Shown here: positions 1 to 11,012 of the stretch, in pieces | How positions within the stretch are numbered: the stretch's first letter is position 1 | Layout of the letters: every line of letters starts with the position of its first letter | Assembly (NCBI RefSeq): GCF_004210375.1 | Contig: NC_134830.1 | Span: 47,807,094 to 47,871,093 of the forward strand | DNA: 64,000 nt | From: Tachypleus tridentatus | Taxonomy: Eukaryota > Arthropoda > Merostomata > Xiphosura > Limulidae | Direction of reading: 5' to 3' | Translations under genes and position numbers: made by a program | The notes under the pieces: generated by a model | Databases searched by the model: none | The model's input: only the letters and a program-made list of their open reading frames with translations | Told to the model about the DNA's origin: nothing

Positions 1-43
1 TGCAAACTCATGCGTATTCCCAGAATTCCCCAGGACTAAATAC

Positions 44-52
44 TTTATATTA
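44..52 (+). promoter_or_regulatory. TATA-like element before lysozyme exon 1
   Basis: A TTTATATTA stretch lies about 85 bases before the ATG of the candidate signal-peptide exon. Its position is plausible for a TATA box, but the whole region is AT-rich, so this is weak. An earlier ATG at 65 opens a different frame that also starts with a hydrophobic stretch and stops near 175. If the transcript includes it, it would be an overlapping upstream ORF. Confidence 0.2.
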
Positions 53-129
53 GTTTGGAACAGGATGAAAGCATCACTTTTCTATTTAATCAGTGCTGTA
101 ATTGTAGCACGCGTAGAAATCTACTCAAG

Positions 130-193
130 ATGGTCAAAATGCAAAAGTTTTTTGTATGCGAAATCCTTGCTGTAGTAGCGGTATTTGTTCAGG
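130..193 (+). CDS. Candidate signal-peptide exon of the i-type lysozyme
   Basis: The ATG at 130 opens a 21-codon frame, MVKMQKFF followed by a hydrophobic core (ILAVVAVFV) and a QG end. This is a typical secretion signal, and it runs into a strong splice donor (CAGG/GTAAGG, cut after 193). The exon ends in phase 1. The lysozyme core exon at 11013 begins in phase 0, so the two cannot be joined directly. A short intermediate exon is expected that would supply the usual Cys-x-x-Cys-x-Cys start of the mature domain, and I could not find it by eye. Assignment to the lysozyme gene rests on strand, order and the need for a signal peptide. It could belong to another gene whose remaining exons I do not see. 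Confidence 0.5.
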
Positions 194-2029
194 GTAAGGC
201 TTAAACACGCATTCATTTATATTATTTCCAAATATTTTGCTAGAACACTACCTCTACTCAGTGAATAATTTATGTTTTAGTTTCATTCAGGTACAATTTA
301 GAAGGTAAAATAATATCAATAAATAAAGCGTATACAGGCTTGTTTGGCAATTTTTGTTTAGATATTCAACGTACTGAAATAGTATTTGTCAGAGTGCTGA
401 TTTTATAGTGTCTTAAATTAGATACGTTTTGTTAAAATATTTAATTTATATACTATAAATTTGGTATATACAAGCGACTATTTACTAATAAAAGAATAAC
501 GAAATTTACCAGCAAACACCAAAAGATCAGTTTAAGTAAATTAATGGGAGGAAATATTTAATTAGTAAAAACATATCGGTTTGAAATGTTTGCTTAACAT
601 ACTGTTATGACCAACATTAACAATCCAGATGAAACTTATTAACCACGCTATCAAATCCCAGACGACGTTTGTCAAACCTCACAGTGGTGATTCTTTAACA
701 CATTTTGGCTGAATTCTCTTTTTCTTATTCTAAAAAATAATATGGTTTTATTTGTCTAGTTAACCCCAACCTTTTTTTATTTTTATTTGAATTTGTACTT
801 AGCTCAACAAAACCAGCTCGTGAGCAACGACTGTCTTTATTGTTTGTGTCAAGTAAGTTTTTTTGTAGAAAAGCTCCTTTGTTAAAATGTTGTTTTTCGT
901 GGTAAAATAAAAGTAATTCGTACCAGTGACTCAAAATATGTATTACAGATAAGTTTTGTTAGTTTTAAAGGTAAGCAGAAAAAGTTAGTTTTTTGGAGTA
1001 AAGCCATTTTGTTGTTGTTTGAGGAACAAGTTAAAAAATTTTAGGCTGTAAGATCTAATATATATGCAACCGTTATGGGAAAATTCAGGCCTAGTTAATT
1101 ATTGATATCAGTTCCAATGTTTGGTTTTGATGTAGTTAATCTATTAGCTATCTTTATTTTACGTATTGTGAGTGTGATATTCTAAGTTTGTGTTTAGGTT
1201 AGGCTTTAGACTGGATTGTGAGTTATGTTTAAATCAGTTCTGTTCTACATTTGTGATTAGCTTACGTGGATACGGACTTGAACACGAAGTTACGTAAATG
1301 ATATAATTTATTTTAAATTCCATCAGTTTCAACCGATAATATTTATATCTTCCGACAAAATTCTCTGTTGCCATGATCAAAAGAAATCGCATGTTAACAG
1401 TAATAGAGAGATTTATGTATCTCGATACACATGTGCACACGAGATGCAAGTTCATACAACAGCGAACAAATTATGTAACTAAACTTTTATTACCTCTAGC
1501 ACCACCAACAGTATGGGATCGATACTATATATATAGGTATATACAAGATGTTACGTTATTTAAAACAATTTCTGATAATTAATTGAAGTTAATTCATTTA
1601 ACAGATTTGACATTTTCCCAACAAGTAACCTAAGTTTGCTACATGCCCAACATGCAGTTTTACTCGTTTTTCTATTCCATATAAATTATGCTACAATCAG
1701 ATGTAATTCTAATAACATCATTTTTACTAAGTTTGTTTTACTCTACTCGTACTACTATATAACTTAAAATAAAGGTAATAATTTAGGCTTTATTTTGTTG
1801 ATTAGAAAAAAAGTGAAACTTTTTATTCATATTGATTATAAGAAGTAAATACATATCAGTAAACATGTTAAAAATTAGGCCATGTATTATATAAATCGAT
1901 CTTGTAAACTTGGTGGCGCAAGAGTCAAGGTATTGTAAGATAAATTATGCTGTGTCGTGTTTACAAATGTGTGTATTTTTCTGTTCAATGATATTTTATC
2001 TTCGTTTAGCGTTGCTCAATAGTGTTACA
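194..2029 (+). other. Intron-like sequence, nothing recognised
   Basis: AT-rich sequence after the candidate signal exon. Short ORFs on both strands have no recognisable protein features, and there is no clear repeat array. Confidence 0.5.
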
Positions 2030-2135
2030 GCGGCATGTTTGCGGACTCAAATCGTTAAAAACTGGGTTTCGATACCAGTGGTGAGCAGAGCACAGATAGC
2101 CCATTGTGTAGCTTTGTACTTAATTCCAAACAAGA
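2030..2135 (+). repeat. Short tRNA-derived SINE (family B), 5'-truncated
   Basis: Contains the family B landmarks: a tRNA-like GGGTTTCGATACCAG B-box region, then GAGCACAGATAGCCC, GTGTAGCTTTGT and an A/C-rich tail. Other copies are at 6724, 17750, 27268, 38940 and 58735. The head is eroded. Confidence 0.75.
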
Positions 2136-2276
2136 TAAAAACCTTAAGCGTTAATTCGTATTTTTTGTGTATTTGTTTTAGTAATAACGAGTTGATACGT
2201 TGTTACAAGTTACATCTTTTATTAGATGTTTGTTACAGGAAACTAGTTGTAATAATGATGCAGCCATAATAATTAT

Positions 2277-2393
2277 AACGCCCCCACGGCTGAAAGGGCG
2301 ATCATGTTTGGCACGACGGGGATGCGAACCCGTGACCTTCAGATTACGAGTCGCATGCCTTAACACGCCTGACCATGTCGGGCCGCAACTTTG
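2277..2393 (-). repeat. Long tRNA-derived SINE (family A), head only
   Basis: On the minus strand it reads from GGCCCGACATGG through a tRNA-like region with a B-box-like segment to the GTGGGGGCGTTAT motif, then stops. The 3' half present in other copies (CTACTCTTTTACC to TTTCGCGCAAAG on the plus strand) is missing. Confidence 0.8.
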
Positions 2394-3050
2394 AGTAACA
2401 ACAACAAATAAAACCGTTGAAATTACATACATTTAGTTCAGTTTGGTTGACTGAACTAAACTACAAGTTAAAAACTGCTGTATAAAAGAACAAGGATAAC
2501 ACTGAAAAAATAAAACATCACGTTTTAGACCGTCACGTTTTTCTTCTAGTTTTTATCAGTAGTATTTTATGATACTGTACTCCTTGGTTTTATTGAAGAA
2601 TGGATTTAATCATATAAACAATGATTCGTATTAGACGTTTGTTTTTTGATGGGCGATTTGATAAACGCTTGAATTAACTAGTTCTGTGAACGGGTGTTGA
2701 AACACCTATACACCCGTGTTTAAATAGGCGTGTCGTCACCAGTTTCCTGTGAGGAGTGGTGGTTTTAACAATGACGTAATTAAAGTCATAGTTTTAAAAC
2801 CTAACGTAATGGGTTACGTATTTAGATCAATAGATGTTAATTATGGTAATATTGTTATTTCAGTTGTACATAACTTGTTTACATCGTGAGAACTATGCTT
2901 GGCTTATGTTGTTTTTGTACAACTTTGTTTTGGACGTAGAGATTGCAGTCAGCATAAAGAGAACATAGTTGTGATTTGAATGAATCAACTTTACTCATTT
3001 CTTAGAATATTTCTTGTTAAAGTCAGGATATGATTAACCCAAACACGATA

Positions 3051-3295
3051 GTAGACAGACCATGTTAAAACATGTAGTATGTTCCCATAAACAAGAGGTA
3101 ATATTGGTAGTACCTGAAGAAGACAGACCATGTTAAAACATGTAGCATGTTCCCATAAACAAAAGGGAATATTGGTAGTGCTTGAAGAAGATAGACTACG
3201 TTAAAACATGTAGTGTGCCCCCGTTAAACAACCTTGGTAGTTTCTGAAGATACACATCAATGTTCTATCAGAATACGTAGTATGACCTTCAAACA
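3051..3295. repeat. 68-bp minisatellite, about 3.5 units
   Basis: Units begin near GACAGACCATGTTAAAACA at 3054 and 3122 and decay through 3190 and 3255. A fragment with the same ACCTGAAGAAGACAGACC core appears alone at about 17650, so the sequence is also dispersed. Confidence 0.75.
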
Positions 3296-4890
3296 AGAAG
3301 AAATCCTCAATAGCCGCAGCTGTGATTAGATCTCAATTCGGTTAAGAGATGAAGCTATGAGATAAAAGTCGTTGTGTGAGCTGCAATTGAGAAATCACTT
3401 CGTTATGTTTATAAATCGTTGGTTACCAAATTATTACTATGTGTCACACTAATATTCATTTATTAAGGCAACCTGCACTTTACAGTGAGCATGTAGATTG
3501 GAAACTTCTCGGTGCGTTTATTGGGAACACACTGTTCTTAACGTTTTGCAGTTCAACATGACGACTCTTAGTTGGTGGCCTTGACTCTTAAAGGCGGATG
3601 TTATATTAAGATTTTGTTTTTCATCAGTTTCACTGTTTCTTTTTGAAGGCCACCCACTTTAAAGAATAGGGTGTACAAGGACCAGCCACTTGGAAGGGTT
3701 TAACATAACTATTTTTTCTTATTTAATAAGACCCCGTCCCATCTGACTTTACCTACGTTTCTGAAAAACGCATAGTTGGTCATAGTTGTGTCAAGGTAAA
3801 CTCGAATTCTGTAAGCCGACTAGTACACTTAGAGATAACTCTCGAAATCGTTTAAAGTTTCAATTTCAGAATAGTTGTATGATTTCCATATGTTTTTTTA
3901 CTTTATCGTCAGGTTTAGAACTGTATTCACATATAACATCCAAGATCTTAAATAGTTTACTCGTTTCTGATATACATGCAAAGTTATATGAGCGCCACCT
4001 GCACCAGCAGGACCTAGTTTTGGACTGAGAGACTAGAGGGATTGAAACTAGTAAACAGAGCCCACTACCAAGTCTTAGTCTAGTTTAAATAAGATATTAT
4101 TTGACTGTCACTGTTATAACTCATCCCAAACTGTATGACTAACACTTTTGTGTTGACCTGTATATTAACTATTACATCTCATCCAACCCAAGAACTTAGA
4201 CAGAACTTTTGCTATTAAGTGACTCTTTTGGTAATTAGTAATTTTTTTACTAATTTACAAACTGTCCTGTCATGGGTAATACATTAATAAACTTAAAGGC
4301 TTATCCTTAACAGTATTTGGATGCCCTCGGTGGGCAATCCATTGTGTAGATTTACTCTCTCACAACAGTAAAAACTGTCCTTAAATCAGTGCACGTGTAT
4401 TAGAATGTTTCTTTTCTTTCCAACTGTACAATCAAACAAGAAATAGTCTGTAAAGCTGTTGGAAAATGTTCAGAGAAGTGCTACTAGAATGGTGCGTGGA
4501 ATGGATGGGTTTTCACATGAGGAAAACTTGAAATCTTTCATATTGTTTCCTTTTGAAAGAAGTAAGAGTTAGAAAGGATCTAATTGTGGTGTTCAAGATT
4601 AGTAGTGTTGATGTATCATCTTGTTTTAACACTTAATAGTGAAAATAGTACGACTAGGAGACACAGATACACATTTTGGCAGTTTAAGAGTCATCTTTAC
4701 CTAAAACAGTTTTATTTTTTTAACAGAATGGTTGGCCTTTGGAATGTAATATATTCATACCTATGTAAATTTAAGTGAGTTTGAGAACAAGATTGATAAG
4801 TATATGAATGATAAGTGTTGGATTTAAGATTTTAGTTTAGAAGGTGGAACAGCCGAGATGGACTAGTAGGTCTTGTGTTGTTCCAAAACG
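3296..4890. other. Intronic sequence with a dispersed-repeat fragment
   Basis: About 1.6 kb with no convincing ORF. Around 3305-3375 it resembles 12540-12610 on the same strand (shared TCGGTCAAGAGATGA-type and TATGAGCTAAAAG-type words), which suggests an unnamed dispersed repeat. Confidence 0.4.
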
Positions 4891-4891
4891 T

Positions 4892-5203
4892 TATGTGTGT
4901 GTTTGTGTTATAACTAGCTAATCATATAAGTACGTTTAAAGAATATGTGTGTGTTTGTGTTATAACTAGCTAATCATATAAGTACTTTTAAAGAATATGT
5001 GTGTGTTTGTGTTATAACTAGCTAATCATATAAGTACTTTTAAAGAATATGTGTGTGTTTGTGTTATAACTAGCTAATCATATAAGTACTGTTAAAGAAT
5101 GTGTGTGTTTGTGTTATAACTAGCTAATCATATAAGTACTGTTAAAGAATGTGTGTGTTTGTGTTATAATTAGCTAATCATATAAGTACTGTTAAAGAAT
5201 ATC
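4892..5203. repeat. 51-bp minisatellite, 6 units
   Basis: Each unit has a GTGTGTGTTTGTG start, TATAACTAGCTAATCATATA in the middle and an AAAGAAT end. Units are nearly identical, differing at one or two positions. Confidence 0.9.
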
Positions 5204-5524
5204 GTTATATTTTACAATAAATTATTATTATTATTACAAGGATCTACATAATTCATCGCTACAAGCTAAAACTAGAGTCACGTGACTTGATTTTCCTACT
5301 TTTTAAAATTTCCTTCTGGGTTAGTTTTGATATAGTAGAACACGTTTAACCCTCCTGTGTCTAATACATCCGCCAGAACTAGGTCTAATGACAATTATCA
5401 CTGAACAAACTGACCAGACAACGTATCTATGACCCGGGACAAAGGTCAGTGACACAGGTTATTGTTTCAAATAAAATTATATACTGATAAATAAACTATT
5501 TCTTCTAGAAGAACACTGCATTCT

Positions 5525-5728
5525 TTGCATAGGTTTTACCCAAGTTATATAGTTGTACATCACTATATATATTTATACATATATATACCAGCATGGGTGT
5601 TACACAAGTTGTATAATTGTATGTCAGTGTACATATATATATATATATGGGTAACATGGGTGTTACACAAGTTATGTAATTGTATGTCAGTATATATATA
5701 TACACATACACACATATACCAGCATTCT
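5525..5728. repeat. About 70-bp repeat with TA/CA microsatellites, 3 units
   Basis: The words ATTGTATGTCAGT and ACCAGCATGGGTGTTACAC recur around runs of TATATA. The short ORFs open on both strands here come from the repeat and are not coding. Confidence 0.75.
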
Positions 5729-6184
5729 GTATTATATTTTTCGGACATTACTTATGGGATGATCTGATATATTATAACTATTATAAACTTTTCGAGCTAT
5801 AAACCAAAACACATTAACATGAGATTAAAATAAAAATTTAAACGCTGCACATTTTTTTTAAAAAAAGGATCCTTCGGTACAAGCTACAAGCTATAAAATG
5901 AATCCTAGGTTTTGGAGGTGACTGTGGAAGTAGGACCCACATTATGATGGGGATATACTGTCTATCAGTCTTAACCTCCAATTCGCTAGTCTCACATAAG
6001 AAAATTAGAAATTAGGAGAGCGAGATGTGGGTGCTCGAGCCCACAACGTCACACATCTACATCACCCATCACTGCCTGCAAACAGTTGTGGGAAGGTGAT
6101 TACTCTCCCAAGCTAGAATAAGAAAAAGATATACATAAAAAGTGAAAAATAATAAATTAATTAAAAAATGAAAATAATTTTTAT

Positions 6185-6268
6185 TTAATTTTATACACTG
6201 CGAGTATCGAAATCTGAGTTGTAGAGTTGTAAATCTACACATTTATCGCTGAGCCAGCGAGGCAGCGA
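6185..6268 (-). repeat. tRNA-like SINE head (variant family)
   Basis: Minus strand reads CTGCCTCGCTGGCTCAGCG, then a GTAGATTTACAA anticodon-arm-like region and a TTCGATAC B-box-like word. A related fragment lies at 60846-60900 on the plus strand. Confidence 0.55.
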
Positions 6269-6279
6269 TTTGTGTTGAA

Positions 6280-6463
6280 GGTTGTTTTTAAGATGGCGGT
6301 ATTGTCTATACTCGACTCTTGTCCAGGTTGTTTTTAAGATGGCGGTATTGTCTATATTCGACTCTTGTTCAGGTTATTTTTAAGATGGTGGTATTGCCTA
6401 TACTTGACTCCTATCTAGGTTGTTTTTGGGTTGACGGTATTGTACTCGACTTTTGTCCAGATT
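6280..6463. repeat. 46-bp minisatellite, 4 units
   Basis: Units starting at 6280, 6326, 6372 and 6418 share GTTGTTTTTAAGATGGCGG and a CTATACTCGACTCTTGTCC end. Decay increases towards the right. Confidence 0.85.
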
Positions 6464-6723
6464 AATTTAGTAGTTTTGGTGAAACTAGGTAAGTAACACA
6501 ATTGAAACTAAATACTTTAATTAAACAAACTTTGGCTAACAGTTACAACAAGTTCTTTGTTTCTAAATATTTTTCGGTTCCCAGAATGTTTCTGGTTTTT
6601 ATTTTTGTTTCATTTTTTCTGCACGTGATCTGATGTAAACCCAACCAATATCAAATAGTAATAGTCACTAATCGTTTAGTGATGGCATTTAACAAAGAAA
6701 GTAACTCGATCCATTAAATTTGA

Positions 6724-6838
6724 TTGTTTGTTAAGCACAAAGCTGCATGGTCTCTCTCTGCCTGGCCCGCAGTCAATATCGAAATCTGCTGTTTTAGTTT
6801 TAAGCCCTTAGACCTGCTACTGAACCACAGGGTGGCGA
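6724..6838 (-). repeat. Short SINE (family B), degenerate
   Basis: On the plus strand it reads TTAAGCACAAAGCTGCATGG and ends at CTACTGAACCACAGGGTGG, the reverse complement of the family B layout. Confidence 0.6.
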
Positions 6839-6857
6839 AACATAAGGAAATACTAAC

Positions 6858-7012
6858 TCAGGACGTGCGCAACGTTTGAATACCTCAGGACATGCCGAAC
6901 GTTTGAATACATCAGGACATATCGAACGTTTGAATACATCAGGACATACCGAACGTTTGAATATATCAGGACATACCCAACTTTTGACTACATCAGAACA
7001 TACCCAATGTTC
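6858..7012. repeat. 27-bp minisatellite, about 6 units
   Basis: The unit core is CAGGACATACCGAACGTTTG followed by AATACAT. The last units diverge (ACCCAACTTTTGACT). Confidence 0.85.
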
Positions 7013-7377
7013 TGATTAAATTACCATCCATGACTTACATTGTTTCACAATTTCTTCATTGTAAATCATGTCATATTCTCGGTTAGATATCATTGTTTTG
7101 GTTACTATTAAAAAAAGGCCTAGATTAATTTGGAAATTACACATTTACTAAAGAAGCTTACTTTACATTTTTACTAAGAAAAAATTAAACTTTGAAATGA
7201 AAAATATTGCACCTTAATTTAATTTGTAACGGCAAAGCACTTGAAAAGTAACGTTAAGCTTATAAATAACAACATAAAATGGTAATATATTTACACTATT
7301 AAACAAGAACTGTTTGTTAGGATTGTGTAGTTCGACAGTGCATTTCTTCTTCCTTCACTATTTTTTTTTAACTGTGT

Positions 7378-7498
7378 GTATGTGTATTTTCTTATAGCAA
7401 AGTCCTATCAAGCTACCTGCTGAGTCCACCGAGAGGAATCTAACCCCTGATTTTAGCGTTGTAAATCCGTAGACCTACCCATTGTACCAGCGGGTGTT
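7378..7498 (-). repeat. tRNA-derived SINE (family C)
   Basis: Minus strand: CTGGTACAATGGGTAGGTC (A-box side), a TTTACAACGCTAAAATCAG stretch, the B-box side and a TTTGCTATAAGAAAA tail. A second copy is at 50334-50450 with a (GT)n tail. Confidence 0.7.
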
Positions 7499-8548
7499 TT
7501 AAAAAAACTGTATAGTGTAACTATTATGTGTTTTCCTGTGGGGGTGTTGTGATTGTCGTGTGTTGTATGACATTATCGTTTGTTAGCTATATTTTTGTTT
7601 GTTTATTACAGAGACACCATATCATTAGGTGATGACGATGCAAGATATAGAAATTCAATTACTTTTAAGGCTTTAGTAGAATCTGATAGAATGTTACATT
7701 ACATAAAAATCTAGATTGTATATAAATAGAATTGGTGAGTGAGTTAAGTTACAGTTGAACGTCAGTTATTTAGTAGGTGGTGATTAAGTTAAGTTATACA
7801 GTGAGTCAGTTATTGAATTAGATGATGAATCAGTTAAGTTATACAGAGTCAGTAAGTGTATTTGTTGTAGGTTAGTTAGCAAGAAAACTTTGCAAGAATA
7901 TTTATTTGTGAGTTAGGCATGTATTAATTTCGGAGTATCTACTGAAACGTTGTTTGTGAGGTTAGGCCTATTGGATAACATCTTTACAGCAACTGTTATT
8001 GAAGAACTAACTTTGCATTATTTTACAAAATAAAACAAGGAAATTGAAATACTTTGCTGAAAACATACGAGTATTGCGTATTACCGAAAACTTTGAAATA
8101 CCTTAATCCTGTTATAAGGGAATGTATACATCCAAAACTCTAATCCTGGAAACTACCGCACCGATCATCATTGGGTAATATTTTTATAAATAGGTAGTAT
8201 TATTTCAGCTGAGAAATAAGTAAAACAATTAAATTCTCCATAAAAATGACATAACCAATAAAAATTATAAAAAAGGAGTAACTTTCAATTCAAGAACAAT
8301 ATTAAAAATTGTTCCATAAGTGTTGCAGCAGAAAAGCAACAAGACACTTTTGTTGATAACTACGTCTACAAAAGTAGATCAGTGAAATTTGTTGTGTGAT
8401 GTGATGATAGCTCCTTTTAAAATTGCAATTTCAACAAAATAATTTTTTTCTTGGATGAATGTGAAGCGTAAGTGAATTGTTGTATAACAGTCAGACAATT
8501 CCAGGTTCAATAGCCTTCCGCAGGAACTATCAGTCACATTTGTTCGAA
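7499..8548. other. Intronic sequence, weak repeats only
   Basis: Around 7730-7880 imperfect repeats of GTTAAGTTATACAGTGAGTC-like words occur. The remainder has no recognised feature. Confidence 0.4.
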
Positions 8549-8832
8549 TTTGTTTGTTCGTTTGTTTTTGAATTTCGCACAAAGCTACTCGAGGGCTATC
8601 TATGCTAGCCGTCCCTAATTTTGTAGTGTAAGACAAGAGGGAAGGCCGCTAGTCATCACCATCCACTGCCAACTCTTAGGCTACTCTTTTACCAGCGAAT
8701 AGTGGGATTGACCGTCACATTGTAACGCCCCCACGGCTGGAAGAGCGAGCATGTTTGGCGCGACCGGGATGCGAACCCGCGACCCTCAGATTACGAGTCG
8801 CACGCCTTAACACGCTTGGCCATACCGGGCCC
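8549..8832 (-). repeat. Full-length SINE (family A) with target duplication
   Basis: A complete minus-strand copy, from a tRNA-like head near 8832 to a GTTTGTTTTT-side tail near 8549. It is flanked by the 12-bp direct repeat CATTTGTTCGAA at 8537-8548 and 8833-8844, direct evidence of retrotransposition into this site. Confidence 0.92.
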
Positions 8833-8864
8833 CATTTGTTCGAAGCGCGGGTATTTCTGCTTAT

Positions 8865-9145
8865 ATTGGTTTCGTTTGTTTTGAATTTCGCGCAAAGCTA
8901 CTCAAGGGCTATCTGCGCTAACCGTCCCTAATTTAGCAGTATAAGACTCGAGGGAAGGCAGCTAGTCATCACCACCCACCGCCAACTCTTAGGCTACTCT
9001 TTTACCCACGAATAGTGGGATTGACTATAACATTATAACGCCCCCACGGCTGAAAGGGCGAGCATGTTTGGTGTGACGAGGATTCGAACCCGCGACTCTT
9101 GGATTACGAGTCGAACGCCTTAACCAATCTGGCCATGTCGGGCCG
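8865..9145 (-). repeat. Full-length SINE (family A)
   Basis: A second copy in the same orientation, only about 30 bases beyond the first. It has a tRNA-like head ending GGGCCG on the plus strand, and a GTGACGAGGATTCGAACCC B-box side. A short TTCTGCT is present on both sides (near 8856 and 9146), a possible imperfect target duplication. Confidence 0.88.
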
Positions 9146-9959
9146 TTCTGCTCGTACACTAGAACCAAATATAAGATGTACAATCACACGGAATTTATTT
9201 AGTATTTTAAACTTAGATAAGTACATTAGAAGAATTTGTCGTTCCGATCGCTGCAGGCCCTCTTTCCACTTTATAAATGTATAACTCGATGTATTTGCAC
9301 ACTTATTCTCATTTTGTATGCATGATTTATTCACGTTTCTCACAGAAACCAATTTCTAGCCAAGAAGCAACATTAAGATCTGATATCTAAGAGTACCACT
9401 TTTGTTTTATTTGTCTTGGCACAGATAAGTCACGAGCAGCACGACAGTTGTGCAACTCACGACCAAAACGACGTAGCGTCGTGACGACTTTTTGTTTTTG
9501 TAGTTGTGTAGACAACATACGATACACATCACATGACAAACACTGGTATAAAGTTTGTGTCCTAGAGAGAGTTACGTATTAACATATTAACCATACTAAC
9601 AAGAACCGCTTTGTATTGCCAGGAAAGAAGGTGGATCTTATTTCTGTTTAAATCGGTTATTCTGTAAAACGTATCTCTTTTTTTTTTTTTTTTACATAAA
9701 CATTCATATCTATATAATCAAGAGAAACGTGCAAGGTAATCTTATCAAATTATGTGATTACGAGGAAACCATTTGTGGGAAAATAAAGTATTGGGCAAAA
9801 CTTGAAAAGAAACCTTTATTAATGTCAAATGTGCAACGTTAAGATTGGATTATGTTATCATCACGTCATGTGACCTCTTTGTTCTATTTTGTGTGTATTA
9901 TTCCTTTTTTTTTTATAAAATACTTGTACCTCAGTGTGACAACATTTACATCAAACAGA
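9146..9959. other. Intronic sequence, nothing recognised
   Basis: No coding signal. Contains a T run near 9680-9692. Confidence 0.4.
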
Positions 9960-10545
9960 CTACATGTGTGTTTGGGTGTCCATCAATTCAGAAACAGGTT
10001 ACAGGTGGGTGTTGGTGTCCATCAGTTTAAAAACAGGGTACAGGTGAGTGTGCGTGTATGTCCATTAGTTCAGAAACAGGCTACAGGTGGGTGTTGGTGT
10101 CCATCAGTTCAGAAAGAGGCTACAGGTGTTTGTGTGTGTGTGTGTCCATTAGTTCAGAAACAAGCTACAGGTGCGTATGTGGGTGTCCAACAGTTCAGAA
10201 ACAGGGTACAGCTGTGTGTGTCGGTGTCCATTAGTGTAGGAACCGGCTACTGGTGTGTGTGTGTCCACCAGTTCAAAAACAGGCTATAAGTGTGTGTGGA
10301 TGGCCATCAGGTCAGAAACAGGGTACGGCTGTGTGTGTGGGTGTCCATCATTTCAGAAACAGGCTACAGGTATGTGTGGGTGTTCATTAGTCCAGAAACA
10401 GATTACAGGTGTGTGTGTGTGGGTGTCCATCAATTCAGAAACAGGTTACATTTGGGTGTGGGCGTCCATCAGTCCAGAAACATGTTACAGATATGTGTGG
10501 GTGTCCGTCAGTTCAGAAGCAAGCTACAGTGATATGTGGGTGTCC
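9960..10545. repeat. About 40-bp minisatellite, about 14 units
   Basis: Recurring GTGTCCATCAGTTCAGAAAC followed by AGGCTACAGGTGTGTGTG. The units keep frames open, giving apparent proteins of up to 145 residues with VGVHQFRNR-type repeats. I regard these as repeat artefacts because they have no start context, no splice context and no non-repeat domain. Confidence 0.9.
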
Positions 10546-11012
10546 TGGTTTATGATATTTAGTTTATAAAGTGCTAGATAGCAATGGTACTTTTAAAATA
10601 ACTACACGTATTTTATCATCTACAAAATATCTGTATGATCGTTTTACTTTTTACATTTTATTGTAAAAACTTGTGTAGTGTAGTAACAAACTATGCAAAA
10701 TATGTATTTTATTCAAGTCAGTTTTATAGGGAGTATTGCCAAAAGAATAAACTGTAGAAATAATTATATATTTATCGTACTTCGAACCTTGTTGGACATA
10801 GTGCAGGTAATTCGTATTGCAACTTTGCACTAGGGAAAAAAAGCATAAAAAACAACCAAAAACTGACCGCAGTATAGCATATTCAAGGAAAAGCCAGTCT
10901 GGAAGAAACGATTTAATATATGATTTTAAGTCTATATTAATTATTCAATAGTAAAGATATGTGCTGTCCTCTATAATCAAGGCTGTTAACTATATAATTT
11001 TGATTTTTACAG

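Noticed and set aside
65-175. Alternative upstream ATG with a hydrophobic start (MKASLFYLISAV)
   Set aside because: The frame stops before the strong donor at 194 and has no good donor of its own, so the ATG at 130 is preferred for the signal exon.
2160-2200. CIC motif (SYFLCICFSNNE) as a possible missing lysozyme exon
   Set aside because: The preceding Cys is absent, there is no donor at the right phase, and the segment lies next to a SINE tail.
9852-10289. 145-residue plus-strand ORF with VGVHQFRNR repeats
   Set aside because: It coincides with a minisatellite of about 40 bp that keeps more than one frame open. There is no non-repeat domain or splice context.
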